Below, in pieces: positions 1-11,694 of a DNA stretch of 64,000 bases. The notes beneath the pieces were generated by a model. It worked only from the letters and a program-made list of their open reading frames with translations. It was not told where the DNA came from and did no database searches. The DNA lies in assembly GCA_001048675.1 (NCBI GenBank), contig CCKK01000020.1:620001-684000 (forward strand), written 5' to 3'. The stretch comes from Vibrio diabolicus. GTDB taxonomy: Bacteria; Pseudomonadota; Gammaproteobacteria; Enterobacterales; Vibrionaceae. Each line of letters starts with the position of its first letter. Within the stretch, counting starts at the first letter, position 1. The position numbers and the translations under genes are program-made.

Positions 1-2
1 GT

Positions 3-497
3 TCGGTTATCGGTGACATGAAGACGGGTTCTTACCTTTCTACAATGGCGCAGGGCAATATCAATCCACATTGGCTACCGGTTATCCTATTCTTGTTGTC
101 TGGTCTAATGGCATTTTCAACCGGTACTTCTTGGGGGACGTTCGGCATTATGCTTCCAATCGCGGGTGATATGGCTGGTGCAACCGATCTTGCGCTAATG
201 CTCCCAATGCTAAGTGCAGTTTTAGCCGGTGCCGTTTTTGGTGACCATTGTTCACCTATCTCCGATACCACTATTCTGTCGTCGACTGGTGCACGTTGTA
301 ATCATATTGATCACGTATCGACCCAGTTGCCTTATGCATTGTCCGTGGCGCTAGTTTCCTGTGTTGGCTTCATTACTTTGGGGATGACTGCGTCAATTGC
401 ATTCTCATTCATCGCTGCATCAATCACATTTATTATTGTATGTGGAGCACTTTCTTGGTTGTCGAAGTCTAAAATGGCATCGTGTCAAAATGTCTAG
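3..497 (+). CDS. NhaC-family Na+/H+ antiporter, C-terminal part
   Basis: The reading frame is open to the window edge, so this is the 3' end of a longer gene; the first in-window ATG (18) is internal. The 164 visible residues hold about four hydrophobic segments and two family signatures: a small-residue loop STGTSWGTFG followed by MLP, and AGAVFGDHCSPISDTT. Such motifs are typical of the NhaC/Na_H_antiporter integral membrane family, which exchanges Na+ (or an organic solute) for H+ across the inner membrane. Substrate cannot be told from this part. A strong terminator follows at once, so it is the last gene of its transcript. Confidence 0.8.
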   Translation, partial: SVIGDMKTGSYLSTMAQGNINPHWLPVILFLLSGLMAFSTGTSWGTFGIMLPIAGDMAGATDLALMLPMLSAVLAGAVFGDHCSPISDTTILSSTGARCNHIDHVSTQLPYALSVALVSCVGFITLGMTASIAFSFIAASITFIIVCGALSWLSKSKMASCQNV

Positions 498-524
498 TAC
501 AGCTCAGTGTTTTTAATAAAGAGG

Positions 525-556
525 AAGCTCCGCTAAATTTAGCGGAGCTTTTTTTA
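525..556 (+). terminator. Rho-independent terminator after the antiporter gene
   Basis: A perfect 13-bp inverted repeat (arms 525-537 and 538-550, AAGCTCCGCTAAA and its complement) runs into seven T. It lies 28 bases past the stop codon. Confidence 0.9.
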
Positions 557-590
557 ACGCGATTTAGGTGAGGGGGGCAATCGCGTTTTT
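556..590 (+). terminator. Second tandem terminator
   Basis: AACGCGATT (556-564) pairs with AATCGCGTT (579-587) around a G-rich loop, followed by TTTTT. It would catch read-through from the stronger hairpin just upstream. Confidence 0.6.
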
Positions 591-823
591 GGGGGATAAT
601 CGTTTCGTGTTAAAAGCGAGCTATTTGTGTTCTGAGCACTCCTTTCTGTGCTGTGATAGAAAATCTATCAACCGACTTCTTCTTAGCTCTAAGCAAAGAC
701 TATGCCTAGTTTAAGTTGTTGATTTTAAAGGTGGCAATATCAAGAGGTTTATGATGAGGGGCTAAGTAAATGATATATGATGAGTTGTCTGTTACACAGT
801 GTCACGTTACACCTGTACAGCAA

Positions 824-1777
824 CTAAACATTTAAGTTGTATTTCTTTATTAGACGATAAAGCGTTGTTCTTGAAATACCAAGATGACGTGCAGCCGCAC
901 TCATATTGTGCTTATTTTCTTCGATAGCTTGCAGTAGGTAGTCAAGATCAATTTGGTCCACTGAAGGAAGTAATTGCCTTTCATTATTATCAAGGCCCAA
1001 GTCAGCGACGAGAAGCGTGTGATCTTCACACATGACAATCGCTCGTTGGATTACATTTCGCAGTTCTCTTACGTTACCTGGCCAACGATGCTTGAGGAGC
1101 TTGGCTTTCACTTTATCCGACATTTTTTGTACCTGACCATGAGACAAATCGGTCAAGAAGTGTTCTGATAACATAAGGATATCTTTCCCACGCTTTCTCA
1201 GTGGAGGAATAGTTAATGGCAAGATATTAAGCCGATAGAATAAATCTTCACGGAATCCACCTTGTACAACCTCATTTTTCAAATCCACGTGGCTCGCAGC
1301 AATGACTCTACAGTCCACGTCAATGAATTTATCAGCGCCGACTTTATGGATTTGCTTACTCTCTAAAAAGTGCAGAAGGTGGATTTGTAGATCCGGCGGC
1401 ATATCACCAATCTCATCTAGGAATAGGGTACCTTTATGTGCTTTTTGAATAAAACCGATACGATCTGAAATCGCTCCTGTAAATGCTCCTTTTTCGTGAC
1501 CGAAAAGTTCGGACGCAATAAGACCACTTGGAATTGCGCCGCAGTTAACTTCAACAAAAGGTGCCGAGTGTCTGTTCGACAACTGATGAATAAGACGAGC
1601 ACAGAGACCTTTGCCCACCCCTGTTTCACCCTGAATGAGTACTTCAGCATCACATTGAGCGTACTTTTGGATTGCCGTGCGAAGTTCTTGGATACATGCA
1701 CTATTGCCGATTAATGGGTATAGTGTTGTATCGCTGAAATCCACAGCTTGTTTGTTACTACCGTTACGCAGTTTCAT
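824..1777 (-). CDS. Sigma-54-dependent activator lacking a sensor domain
   Basis: A 317-residue enhancer-binding protein. Only about 20 residues precede the AAA+ domain, so there is no receiver, GAF or PAS sensor, as in PspF. Visible motifs are Walker A GETGVGKG (50-57), the intact sigma-54 contact loop GAFTGA (97-102), Walker B GTLFLDEIGD (about 116-125), the WPGNVREL arginine-finger region, and a Fis-type helix-turn-helix at the C terminus (AARHLGISRTTLYRLI). It should hydrolyse ATP to open sigma-54 promoters. It stands alone, convergent with the antiporter gene and divergent from the his operon, with no obvious sigma-54 promoter beside it. Its target and its way of being controlled are unknown. 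Confidence 0.85.
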   Translation of the reverse strand: MKLRNGSNKQAVDFSDTTLYPLIGNSACIQELRTAIQKYAQCDAEVLIQGETGVGKGLCARLIHQLSNRHSAPFVEVNCGAIPSGLIASELFGHEKGAFTGAISDRIGFIQKAHKGTLFLDEIGDMPPDLQIHLLHFLESKQIHKVGADKFIDVDCRVIAASHVDLKNEVVQGGFREDLFYRLNILPLTIPPLRKRGKDILMLSEHFLTDLSHGQVQKMSDKVKAKLLKHRWPGNVRELRNVIQRAIVMCEDHTLLVADLGLDNNERQLLPSVDQIDLDYLLQAIEENKHNMSAAARHLGISRTTLYRLIKKYNLNV

Positions 1778-2119
1778 GGTTAATCACTATTTTTTGCCCC
1801 ACTCAAATAATAGTTTTGAATGAGTCGTCTCAAACGTGAGTGGATGTCTCTTTATTGAGAATGATGTCAATTACTAAGGGCGGTGAGATCTAAATAGTTG
1901 TTTTGATGAAAATTCATACTATTCTTCTTTTTCTTTAAGAATAGGGTTGAATAGAAACCTAATTTCTACCCATATATTCAACTGAAATTAAATTTAAATC
2001 CTTTAAAATCAAGTGATTATAAAAAATAGTTAGAAAATGCTAAATTCAGTATTGAAAAATATAGAATCCTTGGTTAGTGTGGTTACTAACGAAGCAACTC
2101 AATAGAGCCTTAAATAAGT
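1778..2119. promoter_or_regulatory. Divergent intergenic region; candidate his promoter
   Basis: AT-rich 342-base gap between the sigma-54 activator (minus) and hisL (plus). A plausible sigma-70 promoter is TTGAAA (2052-2057), 17 bases, TAGTGT (2075-2080), which would start transcription about 30 bases before hisL. The -10 element is a poor match, so this is a suggestion only. No gene is seen. Confidence 0.4.
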
Positions 2120-2167
2120 ATGCGTAATTTTGTAATGAACATTCATCACCATCATCACCCAATCTAG
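2120..2167 (+). CDS. hisL: his operon leader peptide
   Basis: A 15-codon ORF, MRNFVMNIHHHHHPI, with five consecutive His codons (2144-2158) followed by alternative RNA hairpins. A second in-frame ATG at 2135 is an alternative start. This is the standard architecture of histidine attenuation: a ribosome stalled for charged tRNA-His at the His codons favours the antiterminator and lets RNA polymerase reach hisG. E. coli HisL has seven His. It is too short for ordinary gene callers but hard to explain otherwise. Confidence 0.93.
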   Translation: MRNFVMNIHHHHHPI

Positions 2168-2190
2168 TCTTTCGGGCGATGCACGCATAC

Positions 2191-2277
2191 CCGGGAGGCA
2201 GGAAACTCCCGGAGGTGAAATCAAAGTAAAAGCAGATTTTAAACCCTCGGGAGACTCCAATCTCTCGAGGGTTTTTT
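2191..2277 (+). promoter_or_regulatory. his operon attenuator
   Basis: Terminator: AAACCCTCGGGAGA (2241-2254) pairs with TCTCTCGAGGGTTT (2261-2274), 14 bp with one G-U pair, then TTTTTT. Upstream, CCGGGAG (2191-2197) pairs with CTCCCGG (2206-2212). The segment CTCCCGGAG (2206-2214) can instead pair with CTCGGGAG (2245-2252) inside the terminator's left arm, giving a competing antiterminator. Together with hisL this is a complete translation-coupled attenuator about 60 bases before hisG. Confidence 0.9.
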
Positions 2278-2333
2278 AGTTTTATTAATTCAAAAATTAC
2301 TTAGATATCAAAATCTTGCACAGGGAAAAAGCA

Positions 2334-3230
2334 ATGCAAACACAACGCTTAAGAATCGCAATTCAGAAAAAAGGTCGCCTTAGCAAAGAGAGCCAAGCTC
2401 TGCTAAAACAGTGCGGCGTAAAATTTAATGTAATGGGTGAGCGTTTAGTGGTTCACTCGGAGAACATGCCAATTGATTTGCTTTTGGTTCGTGACGATGA
2501 TATCCCTGGCTTGATCATGGATGGTGTTGTTGACTTAGGTTTCATTGGTGAAAATGAATTGGAAGAAGTTCGTCTAGATCGTAAAGCTCTGGGTGAACCA
2601 TGTGAGTTTGTACAACTTCGTCGACTTGACTTTGGCGGTTGTCGCTTGTCTATCGCTATCGACAAGGATGAAGAGTACAACGGTCCACAAGACTTAGCCG
2701 GTAAGCGTATTGCCACAACTTACCCTCAACTCCTAAAAGCTTACATGGATGAAGCAGGCGTTCCATTCTCCACATGTATGCTAACTGGCTCTGTAGAAGT
2801 TGCACCTCGCGCAGGTCTAGCTGACGCTATTGCTGATTTGGTATCGACTGGCGCAACGTTAGAAGCGAATGGCTTAAAAGAAGCGGAAGTGATCTTTAAA
2901 TCTAAAGCGACGCTGATTCAACGTATCGGTGAGTTTGATGCAGACAAAACAGCACTGATTGAAAAACTACTGACTCGCATGCAAGGCGTACAACAAGCGA
3001 AAGAGTCTAAGTACATCATGCTTCACGCGCCAGCTGAAAAGCTCGATCAAATCAAAGCACTACTTCCTGGTGCTGAGGATCCTACGGTTCTTCCTCTTTC
3101 TGCAGATAAGCAGAAAATGGCTGTTCACTTAGTGAGTTCTGAAAACCTGTTCTGGGAAACCATGGAACAGCTAAAAGAGTTAGGTGCTAGCTCAATCCTA
3201 GTGCTACCAATTGAAAAAATGATGGAGTAA
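2334..3230 (+). CDS. hisG: ATP phosphoribosyltransferase, first step of histidine synthesis
   Basis: Joins ATP and PRPP to phosphoribosyl-ATP in the cytosol and is the usual feedback-inhibited step. The product is 298 residues, close to the 299 of E. coli, which marks it as the long form with a C-terminal ACT-like regulatory domain that needs no HisZ. It starts [15 protein letters not shown], typical of the family. The frame also has a TTG at 2316, but the ATG at 2334 has AGGGA at good spacing and matches the family N terminus. It is the first structural gene after the attenuator; hisD begins six bases after the stop. Confidence 0.97.
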   Translation: MQTQRLRIAIQKKGRLSKESQALLKQCGVKFNVMGERLVVHSENMPIDLLLVRDDDIPGLIMDGVVDLGFIGENELEEVRLDRKALGEPCEFVQLRRLDFGGCRLSIAIDKDEEYNGPQDLAGKRIATTYPQLLKAYMDEAGVPFSTCMLTGSVEVAPRAGLADAIADLVSTGATLEANGLKEAEVIFKSKATLIQRIGEFDADKTALIEKLLTRMQGVQQAKESKYIMLHAPAEKLDQIKALLPGAEDPTVLPLSADKQKMAVHLVSSENLFWETMEQLKELGASSILVLPIEKMME

Positions 3231-3235
3231 ACATC

Positions 3236-4528
3236 ATGAGAACAGTCGTTTGGCAATCTTTAAGTGAAGAGCAGCAAGATTCGATCTTAGAACGTCCTGC
3301 TATTGCAGAAGGTGCAAATATCACTGCAGCAGTGTCTGAGGTTATCGCTAAAGTTAGAAATGAAGGCGACTCTGCTCTCAACGAGCTGACAGAAAAGTTT
3401 GATCGCGTTAAACCTGAGTCCATTCGTGTTTCCTCTCAGGAAATTAAAGCCGCTTCAGAGCGCTTGTCTGAATCAATGAAAAACGCATTAGAGCAAGCTT
3501 ATGCCAATATTTCTAAATTCCACAAAGCGCAAAAGCCACAGCCAATTAAAGTTGAAACTCAACCGGGTGTGCTTTGTGAACAGGTAACACGTCCAATTCA
3601 AAAAGTGGGTTTGTACATTCCTGGTGGTAGCGCGCCATTGCCATCGACGGTTTTGATGCTGGGCGTGCCTGCGAAAATTGCTGGCTGTCGTAAAGTTGTG
3701 CTTTGCTCTCCGCCTCCAATCGCTGACGAGATCCTTTACGTAGCAAAATTGTGTGGCATTGATGAAGTGTACAACGTCGGTGGTGGTCAAGCTGTTGCTG
3801 CAATGGCATATGGTACAGAGACCGTATCAAAAGTTGATAAGATTTTTGGCCCGGGTAACGCTTACGTGACGGAAGCAAAGCGTCAGGTGAGCAATGATTT
3901 CCGTGGCGCAGCGATTGATATGCCAGCGGGTCCTTCGGAAGTTCTTGTGATTGCGGATGAAACAGCGGACCCAGATTTTATTGCGGCGGACCTTCTAAGT
4001 CAGGCAGAGCATGGACCTGACTCTCAAGTTGTACTTGTGACGCCATCAGCCATTATTGCAGATCAGGTGACAGATGCCGTTCGTCGTCAATTGAAAGAGT
4101 TGTCTCGTTCAGAGATTGCAGAAAAAGCGCTCGCATCGAGTTTAATCATTATTGCTGAATCGATCACCCAAGCAATCTCTATTTCTAATTATTATGGCCC
4201 TGAGCACTTAATTGTTCAGACTAAGAACCCACGCGAGCTTCTGCCTCTATTAGACAACGCAGGTTCGATCTTCCTTGGTGATTGGTCGCCTGAATCTGCA
4301 GGTGATTACGCATCGGGCACTAACCACGTTCTTCCTACTTACGGTTACACACGGACATATTCGAGCTTAGGTTTGGCTGATTTTTCTAAACGAATGACGG
4401 TTCAAGAGCTTTCAGCTGATGGTCTTAAAAATCTTGCGCCAACGGTTGTCACCATGGCTGAAGCAGAAGGTCTGGACGCCCACAAACGTGCTGTTACTAT
4501 CCGTGTAGAAAAATTAGCAAGTAAGTAA
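3236..4528 (+). CDS. hisD: Histidinol dehydrogenase
   Basis: Catalyses the last two steps, L-histidinol to L-histidinal to L-histidine, with NAD and zinc. The 430-residue protein has the usual length. The signature [10 protein letters not shown], containing zinc-binding Gln and His, and the region GPEHLI are present, as is [12 protein letters not shown]. It lies five bases after hisG in the same operon, so translation is probably coupled. Confidence 0.97.
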   Translation: MRTVVWQSLSEEQQDSILERPAIAEGANITAAVSEVIAKVRNEGDSALNELTEKFDRVKPESIRVSSQEIKAASERLSESMKNALEQAYANISKFHKAQKPQPIKVETQPGVLCEQVTRPIQKVGLYIPGGSAPLPSTVLMLGVPAKIAGCRKVVLCSPPPIADEILYVAKLCGIDEVYNVGGGQAVAAMAYGTETVSKVDKIFGPGNAYVTEAKRQVSNDFRGAAIDMPAGPSEVLVIADETADPDFIAADLLSQAEHGPDSQVVLVTPSAIIADQVTDAVRRQLKELSRSEIAEKALASSLIIIAESITQAISISNYYGPEHLIVQTKNPRELLPLLDNAGSIFLGDWSPESAGDYASGTNHVLPTYGYTRTYSSLGLADFSKRMTVQELSADGLKNLAPTVVTMAEAEGLDAHKRAVTIRVEKLASK

Positions 4529-4534
4529 GAATAA

Positions 4535-5587
<1,053 letters not shown>

Positions 5588-5600
5588 ATAGAATTCTCAA

Positions 5601-5624
5601 CGTTCTCGGTTTATGCCGAGAACG
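5601..5624 (+). other. Intercistronic hairpin between hisC and hisB
   Basis: CGTTCTCGG (5601-5609) and CCGAGAACG (5616-5624) form a perfect 9-bp stem with a six-base loop. No T run follows, so it is not a standard terminator. It may mark an RNA processing or stability site within the polycistronic his message. Confidence 0.6.
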
Positions 5625-5652
5625 AAACAAGATTAGTAATAAGGAAGTTCGA

Positions 5653-6726
5653 GTGAGCAAGCAACAAAAAATCCTATTTATCGACCGAGATGGCACGCTG
5701 ATTGTTGAGCCACCGATTGATTTCCAAGTTGACCGCTTGGATAAGTTAAAACTAGAGCCATTTGTTATCCCAAGCCTGTTGTCGTTGCAGGATGCTGGAT
5801 ACCGTCTAGTGATGGTCACTAACCAAGATGGTTTGGGTACTGACAGCTACCCACAAGCTGATTTTGATGCACCGCACAACATGATGATGGAGATCTTCGA
5901 GTCTCAAGGTGTGAAGTTCGATGACGTGTTGATTTGTCCTCACTTTGAAGAAGATAACTGCTCTTGCCGTAAGCCTAAGCTAGGCATGGTGAAAGAGTAC
6001 CTTCAAGGTGGCAAAGTTGATTTCCAAAACTCTGTCGTGATTGGCGATCGTCAAACCGATCTTCAACTTGCAGAAAACATGGCAATTCGTGGTATTCAAT
6101 ACAACCCAGAAACCATGGGTTGGAAACAGATCCTGAAAGATCTGACGGTGAAAGCTCGTGTTGCTGAAGTTATTCGTACCACGAAAGAAACGGACATCAA
6201 AGTTGCGGTTAATCTTGATGAGCAAGGCGGTAACGATATCTCAACGGGTCTTGGTTTCTTCGACCACATGTTGGATCAAATTGCGACGCACGGTGGATTC
6301 CAAATGGTGTGCAAAGTAGAAGGTGATCTACACATTGATGATCACCACACGGTCGAAGATACCGCTCTTGCGTTGGGTCAAGCATTGAAAGAAGCACTGG
6401 GTGACAAACGTGGTATTGGTCGCTTTGGTTTCAGCCTGCCAATGGATGAGTGCTTGGCACAATGTGCACTGGACCTATCTGGTCGTCCTTACCTTAAGTT
6501 CGACGCGCAGTTTAGGCGTGATCAAGTGGGTGACCTTTCAACAGAGATGGTGGTTCACTTCTTCCGCTCTCTAACTGACACTCTAGCGTGTACGCTGCAC
6601 CTTTCTTCTGCGGGCAACAATGATCACCACATCATTGAGAGCCTATTTAAAGCGTTTGGCCGTACTTTACGCCAAGCAATCAAAGTAGAAGGCACTGAGC
6701 TACCGAGTAGTAAAGGCGTACTTTAA
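5653..6726 (+). CDS. hisB: Bifunctional histidinol-phosphatase / imidazoleglycerol-phosphate dehydratase
   Basis: Fused enzyme of 357 residues, as in gammaproteobacteria. The N-terminal HAD phosphatase has the nucleophile motif FIDRDGTL (about residues 9-16) and the Cys-rich zinc loop around NCSCRKP. The C-terminal dehydratase has [26 protein letters not shown] and NDHHIIE, whose His and Glu residues bind Mn. The start is GTG at 5653, with AAGGAAG upstream. It performs the sixth and eighth steps of the pathway. Confidence 0.97.
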   Translation: MSKQQKILFIDRDGTLIVEPPIDFQVDRLDKLKLEPFVIPSLLSLQDAGYRLVMVTNQDGLGTDSYPQADFDAPHNMMMEIFESQGVKFDDVLICPHFEEDNCSCRKPKLGMVKEYLQGGKVDFQNSVVIGDRQTDLQLAENMAIRGIQYNPETMGWKQILKDLTVKARVAEVIRTTKETDIKVAVNLDEQGGNDISTGLGFFDHMLDQIATHGGFQMVCKVEGDLHIDDHHTVEDTALALGQALKEALGDKRGIGRFGFSLPMDECLAQCALDLSGRPYLKFDAQFRRDQVGDLSTEMVVHFFRSLTDTLACTLHLSSAGNNDHHIIESLFKAFGRTLRQAIKVEGTELPSSKGVL

Positions 6727-6752
6727 GGCTAACGTTAGCAAGGAGAAAAACA

Positions 6753-7367
6753 GTGACAGAACAGAAAGTTGTCATTATCGATACTGGCTGTGCCAACGTC
6801 TCTTCGGTGAAGTTTGCTATTGAACGCCTAGGTTATGACGTAACGATTTCAAAAGATCCACAAGTTGTATTGGCGGCTGACAAGCTATTTCTACCGGGCG
6901 TGGGAACCGCCAGTGAAGCGATGAAGAACCTAGAAGAGCGTGACCTTATCAGCTTGGTAAAACAGGTAGAAAAGCCACTGCTAGGTATCTGTTTAGGCAT
7001 GCAATTGCTTGGCAAAGTGTCTCAAGAAAAAGGCCAGAAAGCAGACGAGTTAGTTGAGTGTCTTGGACTTTGTGATGGCGAAGTGAAGCTGCTTCAAACC
7101 GGCGATTTGCCACTGCCGCACATGGGGTGGAATACCGTTTCTGCAAAAGCAGGCAATCCGTTATTCAAAGGTATTGAAGAGGGTGAGTACTTCTATTTTG
7201 TGCACAGCTTTGCGATGCCAGTTGGAGACTACACCATTGCCGAATGTGAGTACGGTAACCCGTTCACAGCAGCAGTACAAAGCGGTAACTATTATGGTGT
7301 GCAATTCCACCCAGAGCGTTCTTCAAAAGCGGGCGCGAAGCTTATTCAAAACTTCTTAGAATTATAA
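6753..7367 (+). CDS. hisH: Imidazole glycerol phosphate synthase, glutaminase subunit
   Basis: Class I glutamine amidotransferase that releases ammonia for HisF. 204 residues. The nucleophile Cys is in [10 protein letters not shown], and the catalytic His is in VQFHPERSS near the C terminus. GTG start at 6753 with AAGGAGAAA eight bases upstream. It works as a HisH-HisF heterodimer with the product of the second gene downstream. Confidence 0.97.
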   Translation: MTEQKVVIIDTGCANVSSVKFAIERLGYDVTISKDPQVVLAADKLFLPGVGTASEAMKNLEERDLISLVKQVEKPLLGICLGMQLLGKVSQEKGQKADELVECLGLCDGEVKLLQTGDLPLPHMGWNTVSAKAGNPLFKGIEEGEYFYFVHSFAMPVGDYTIAECEYGNPFTAAVQSGNYYGVQFHPERSSKAGAKLIQNFLEL

Positions 7368-8868
<1,501 letters not shown>

Positions 8869-8872
<4 letters not shown>

Positions 8873-9504
8873 GTGTGAAAGCCGCCGAAGTAAGTTCGCT
8901 AGCTGAGCGAATCAACTGGGAAAAGGTGGATGGTCTGGTACCTGCCATCGTACAAGATTTTCAATCAAGCCAAGTGCTGATGATGGGTTACATGAACCAA
9001 GATGCGTTGGCAAAAACGGGCGAAACGGGTCAAGTGACGTTTTTCTCTCGTACCAAAGAGCGTCTTTGGACCAAAGGGGAAACCTCAGGCAATGTATTAC
9101 AATTGGTGAACATGCAGCTCGATTGCGACAACGATACGCTACTGGTGAAAGTGAATCCCATTGGCCCTACGTGTCACTTGGGTAACACAACTTGCTGGGA
9201 TGTGGACCCTCAAGAGGAGTCACAAATGGTGTGGCTTCATCAACTTGAGCAGCTATTGGCTGCCCGCAAGAGTGCCGACCCAGATTCCTCTTATACTGCC
9301 AGTCTTTATGCCCGTGGCACCAAGCGTATTTCGCAAAAAGTGGGCGAAGAAGGCGTTGAAGTCGCGCTTGCGGCGACGTCGGGCGATAAGGCGGAGTTAG
9401 TGTGTGAATCAGCAGATTTGATTTATCACTTAATGGTATTGCTTCAAGACCAAGGCTTATCGATGAATGACGTAGTGAACAAACTGAAAGAGCGTCATAA
9501 GTAA
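8869..9504 (+). CDS. hisI: Bifunctional PR-AMP cyclohydrolase / PR-ATP pyrophosphohydrolase
   Basis: Fused HisI-HisE of 211 residues, performing steps two and three. The N-terminal cyclohydrolase has [15 protein letters not shown] and the metal-binding Cys motif [10 protein letters not shown]. The C-terminal pyrophosphohydrolase has [11 protein letters not shown], containing the Mg-binding glutamates. It overlaps hisF by four bases (ATGA) and is the last gene of the operon. Confidence 0.97.
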
Positions 9505-9522
9505 GCTTGCTATAGATAAGTG

Positions 9523-9556
9523 AAAGCCCCTATGCTCTCGAGCCTAGGGGCTTTTT
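9523..9556 (+). terminator. his operon terminator
   Basis: AAAGCCCCTA (9523-9532) pairs with TAGGGGCTTT (9545-9554), then T-rich sequence. It lies 18 bases past hisI. Confidence 0.92.
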
Positions 9557-9606
9557 TAATTTAGTGTTCTTGATTCGGGGGTAAAAACCGGCAACAGTGC
9601 TGGTGG

Positions 9607-9755
9607 CGATTAGATTCTGAATCACGCTCGTCCCTCGCTGTTCAGAATGACGGAATATTTTCTAATGGTATTTGAAGTCGCGTTATCTATTTCAAACGAA
9701 AGTACATATTCACGTTATTCCGACGAGCTTAGGTGAGATCATAAATCTCATTAAA
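9607..9755. repeat. Intergenic repeat, copy 1
   Basis: Two segments here match, with the opposite orientation, segments at 52861-52985. The segment around 9610-9655 (CTGAATCACGCTCGT then CTCGCTGTTCAGAATGACGG) resembles the reverse complement of 52868-52910. The segment around 9713-9740 (ATTCCGACGAGCTTAGGTGAGATC) resembles the reverse complement of 52958-52981. The order of the two segments differs between copies, as if one unit ends and the next begins here. It codes for nothing. Confidence 0.7.
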
Positions 9756-9785
9756 GCGAGCTCAATAAGCTAAGCGTGGATGCCT

Positions 9786-10301
9786 TTACCCACAACACTT
9801 CTTAAACTTCTTACCGCTTCCGCAGATACACGGATCGTTACGACCGACCTTTAGGCTACTTACCGGTTGGCTCAATCGTGGATCCTGTTCTGGCTCTTCT
9901 TCTGGCTCTTCTTCAGGAAATGTGCCGTCAATGTAGTACCAAAGCCCATTTTCTTTTACGAAGCGAGAAAGCTCAGTCATACAGTAGCGTTTGCCGTCTT
10001 CATCAAAATAAGCGTTGAACTCGACAAAGCCTTCATTGTCATTACTGCCAGCTTCCGCTTTTAACACTTCAAGTTTGCACCAATCGCTGTCGATGGATTG
10101 GGCAATGCCTTCACGTTGCTCTTCTGCATTACAGCTTGGGTGGTACGTGTTAACCACGTAATCCACTAGACCTAACACATGCGCACTGTAACGAGAGCGC
10201 ATTAACTGCTCCGGAGTGGTAACGTCAGCATGGTTATTGTGGGCAATTTCACAACACTGTTGGTAGGTGCGGTTAGAGCCGCAAGGACAAGAAGAAGCCA
10301 T
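9786..10301 (-). CDS. YchJ-family protein with two SEC-C motifs
   Basis: 171 residues. A zinc-binding SEC-C motif lies at each end: [13 protein letters not shown] near the N terminus and [13 protein letters not shown] at the very C terminus, with an NTF2-like YchJ domain between and an acidic linker ([12 protein letters not shown]). The family (UPF0225/YchJ) has no firmly assigned function; SEC-C motifs in SecA bind zinc and SecB. It lies downstream of the EAL gene on the same strand, with a probable terminator between. Confidence 0.85.
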   Translation of the reverse strand: MASSCPCGSNRTYQQCCEIAHNNHADVTTPEQLMRSRYSAHVLGLVDYVVNTYHPSCNAEEQREGIAQSIDSDWCKLEVLKAEAGSNDNEGFVEFNAYFDEDGKRYCMTELSRFVKENGLWYYIDGTFPEEEPEEEPEQDPRLSQPVSSLKVGRNDPCICGSGKKFKKCCG

Positions 10302-10330
10302 AAAATGAAATCTCGATTAATTAAGCGGTA

Positions 10331-10361
10331 AAAACAAACAACCTCACAATTGCGAGGCTGG
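10331..10361 (-). terminator. Probable terminator after the EAL/HDOD gene
   Basis: On the minus strand, CCTCGCAATTGTGAGG is a near-perfect palindrome followed by TTGTTTGTTTTT. It lies between the EAL/HDOD gene and the YchJ-like gene. Confidence 0.55.
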
Positions 10362-10381
10362 AGGTGAGGCATTATAGCGGT

Positions 10382-11596
10382 TTAGGGCGTTTGAGACAGC
10401 AGTTCTTGAGCCCACTCGGTAGATTGATTAAAAGCGTCTGCTAATTGAGGCTCGGTTAATTTAAGAACGGTGCAATACCGCTCAGCTAATTCCCAGTCTG
10501 CTTGTTCGTAGGCGATCGTCATTGAAAGTAAGTGGCCAAGTACGCCTTTTCGACTGGTTAATGCGAGTTTTATATCTTCGTCAACGGGGATATCTTCAAT
10601 GACATCCGAGAGCGGTTGATCGAGCAAAGATCCGAGTAGAGAAAACATTCCTGTCAAAAAAGCCTGCCCAGGGTCATACCTAGTGTTCATTTGACTAAGT
10701 AACAGTTCACACATTCTTGCACGCTGAATCGCTAAAGAGTAAAGAGAGTCAGGTTTATCCTCTTGAACGGATGCAATTGCAACTAAGGAAATAAAGCGTC
10801 GTAGTCGCTCTTCACCCAGATAAATAAGTGCCTGTCTGAACGATTTGATCTTAGTCGTTAATGTATATCCTGAATTTACGTAAGTAAGCAACTTGTATGA
10901 CAGCGTCACATCAATCGAAAACAGACGTTCAACCTCATTGAAGTCGATGGGCTTATCTGCAATCTCTTTACACAGCTGTATGACGGTAAGAAACGCGGGG
11001 TTCAACCGTTTTTTCTGGATCATCTCAGGCTTGCTGAAAAAATATCCTTGAAAATAGTTAAAGCCGGCTTCTAAAGCTTGCTCAAATTCTTCATAGGTCT
11101 CAACTTTTTCAGCAAGAAAGTCGATTTTAAATGGGCTTAATGCCTGAATAAAAATAGCGGCTTTCTTGATCGGTACGAGTCGAATGTCAAACTTGATCAT
11201 GGAAACGTATGGAAGAAAACGTTTCCAAGCCTTCGTCGGCACAAAATCATCTAAAGCAATTTTGTATCCGCACTCATGAAGGTGCTTGATGGCTTCTAGC
11301 AGCTCTTCTGTCGGTTCACAATCTTCAAGGACTTCAATGACGAGAGACTCTTTGGGAAACAGAGTTGGGACTAGATTCACCAAGCTTTGATGCGGAAAGT
11401 TAACAAAGCCAAGTTTGTTCCCTAATGTGTTGTAATGCGTCGACAAAAAATGATCGGATAGCAGTCGACTAGTAGCCAGCTCTGGTTCTACTTCAGGGAA
11501 GGTATTTTTAGGACCGTCTCGAAAGAGAAGTTCGTAACCTATGGTTCGTTTTTCTCTATCCAGAATCGGTTGGCGAGCTACGTAAGAATACTTCAA
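10382..11596 (-). CDS. EAL-HDOD signalling protein (YuxH type)
   Basis: 404 residues. The N-terminal EAL domain has YELLFR in the EAL position, VNFP (Asn), IEVLED (Glu), LDDF, IKFD, AEKVE and QGYFFSKP, so most residues used for metal and c-di-GMP binding appear to be kept although the signature reads ELL. The C-terminal half (from about 190) is an HDOD domain, with the L-x-Y-VNS and EERLRRFISL segments typical of it. Such proteins act in c-di-GMP signalling, either as phosphodiesterases or as binding-only regulators of motility; which applies here cannot be told. It is the third gene after ppiB and lpxH on this strand. Confidence 0.85.
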   Translation of the reverse strand: MKYSYVARQPILDREKRTIGYELLFRDGPKNTFPEVEPELATSRLLSDHFLSTHYNTLGNKLGFVNFPHQSLVNLVPTLFPKESLVIEVLEDCEPTEELLEAIKHLHECGYKIALDDFVPTKAWKRFLPYVSMIKFDIRLVPIKKAAIFIQALSPFKIDFLAEKVETYEEFEQALEAGFNYFQGYFFSKPEMIQKKRLNPAFLTVIQLCKEIADKPIDFNEVERLFSIDVTLSYKLLTYVNSGYTLTTKIKSFRQALIYLGEERLRRFISLVAIASVQEDKPDSLYSLAIQRARMCELLLSQMNTRYDPGQAFLTGMFSLLGSLLDQPLSDVIEDIPVDEDIKLALTSRKGVLGHLLSMTIAYEQADWELAERYCTVLKLTEPQLADAFNQSTEWAQELLSQTP

Positions 11597-11694
11597 TTAG
11601 GTACTTCGTTCTGTTTAACTTAGTATTATGATAATAGCGATTTTTTACAAAATATCTACGACTTGAGCGTGAATCTTCTACACGCTCTACATGC

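Larger units (their letters stand above)
498..823. other. Intergenic region between convergent genes
   Basis: Apart from the two hairpins at 525-590, I see no convincing small gene, repeat or operator here. The short ATG near 752 reads only five codons. The 3' end of the minus-strand sigma-54 regulator lies at 824. Confidence 0.5.

Noticed and set aside
1496..1714. Plus-strand ORF inside the sigma-54 activator
   Set aside because: It is a shadow of the minus-strand AAA+ gene, with no ribosome site or family resemblance.
2144..2158. Run of His codons resembling a vector His tag
   Set aside because: It is inside a leader ORF followed by an attenuator and hisG, which explains it fully.
3488..3878. 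Minus-strand ORFs of 100-110 codons inside hisD
   Set aside because: Antisense shadows of a highly conserved gene; composition is not protein-like.
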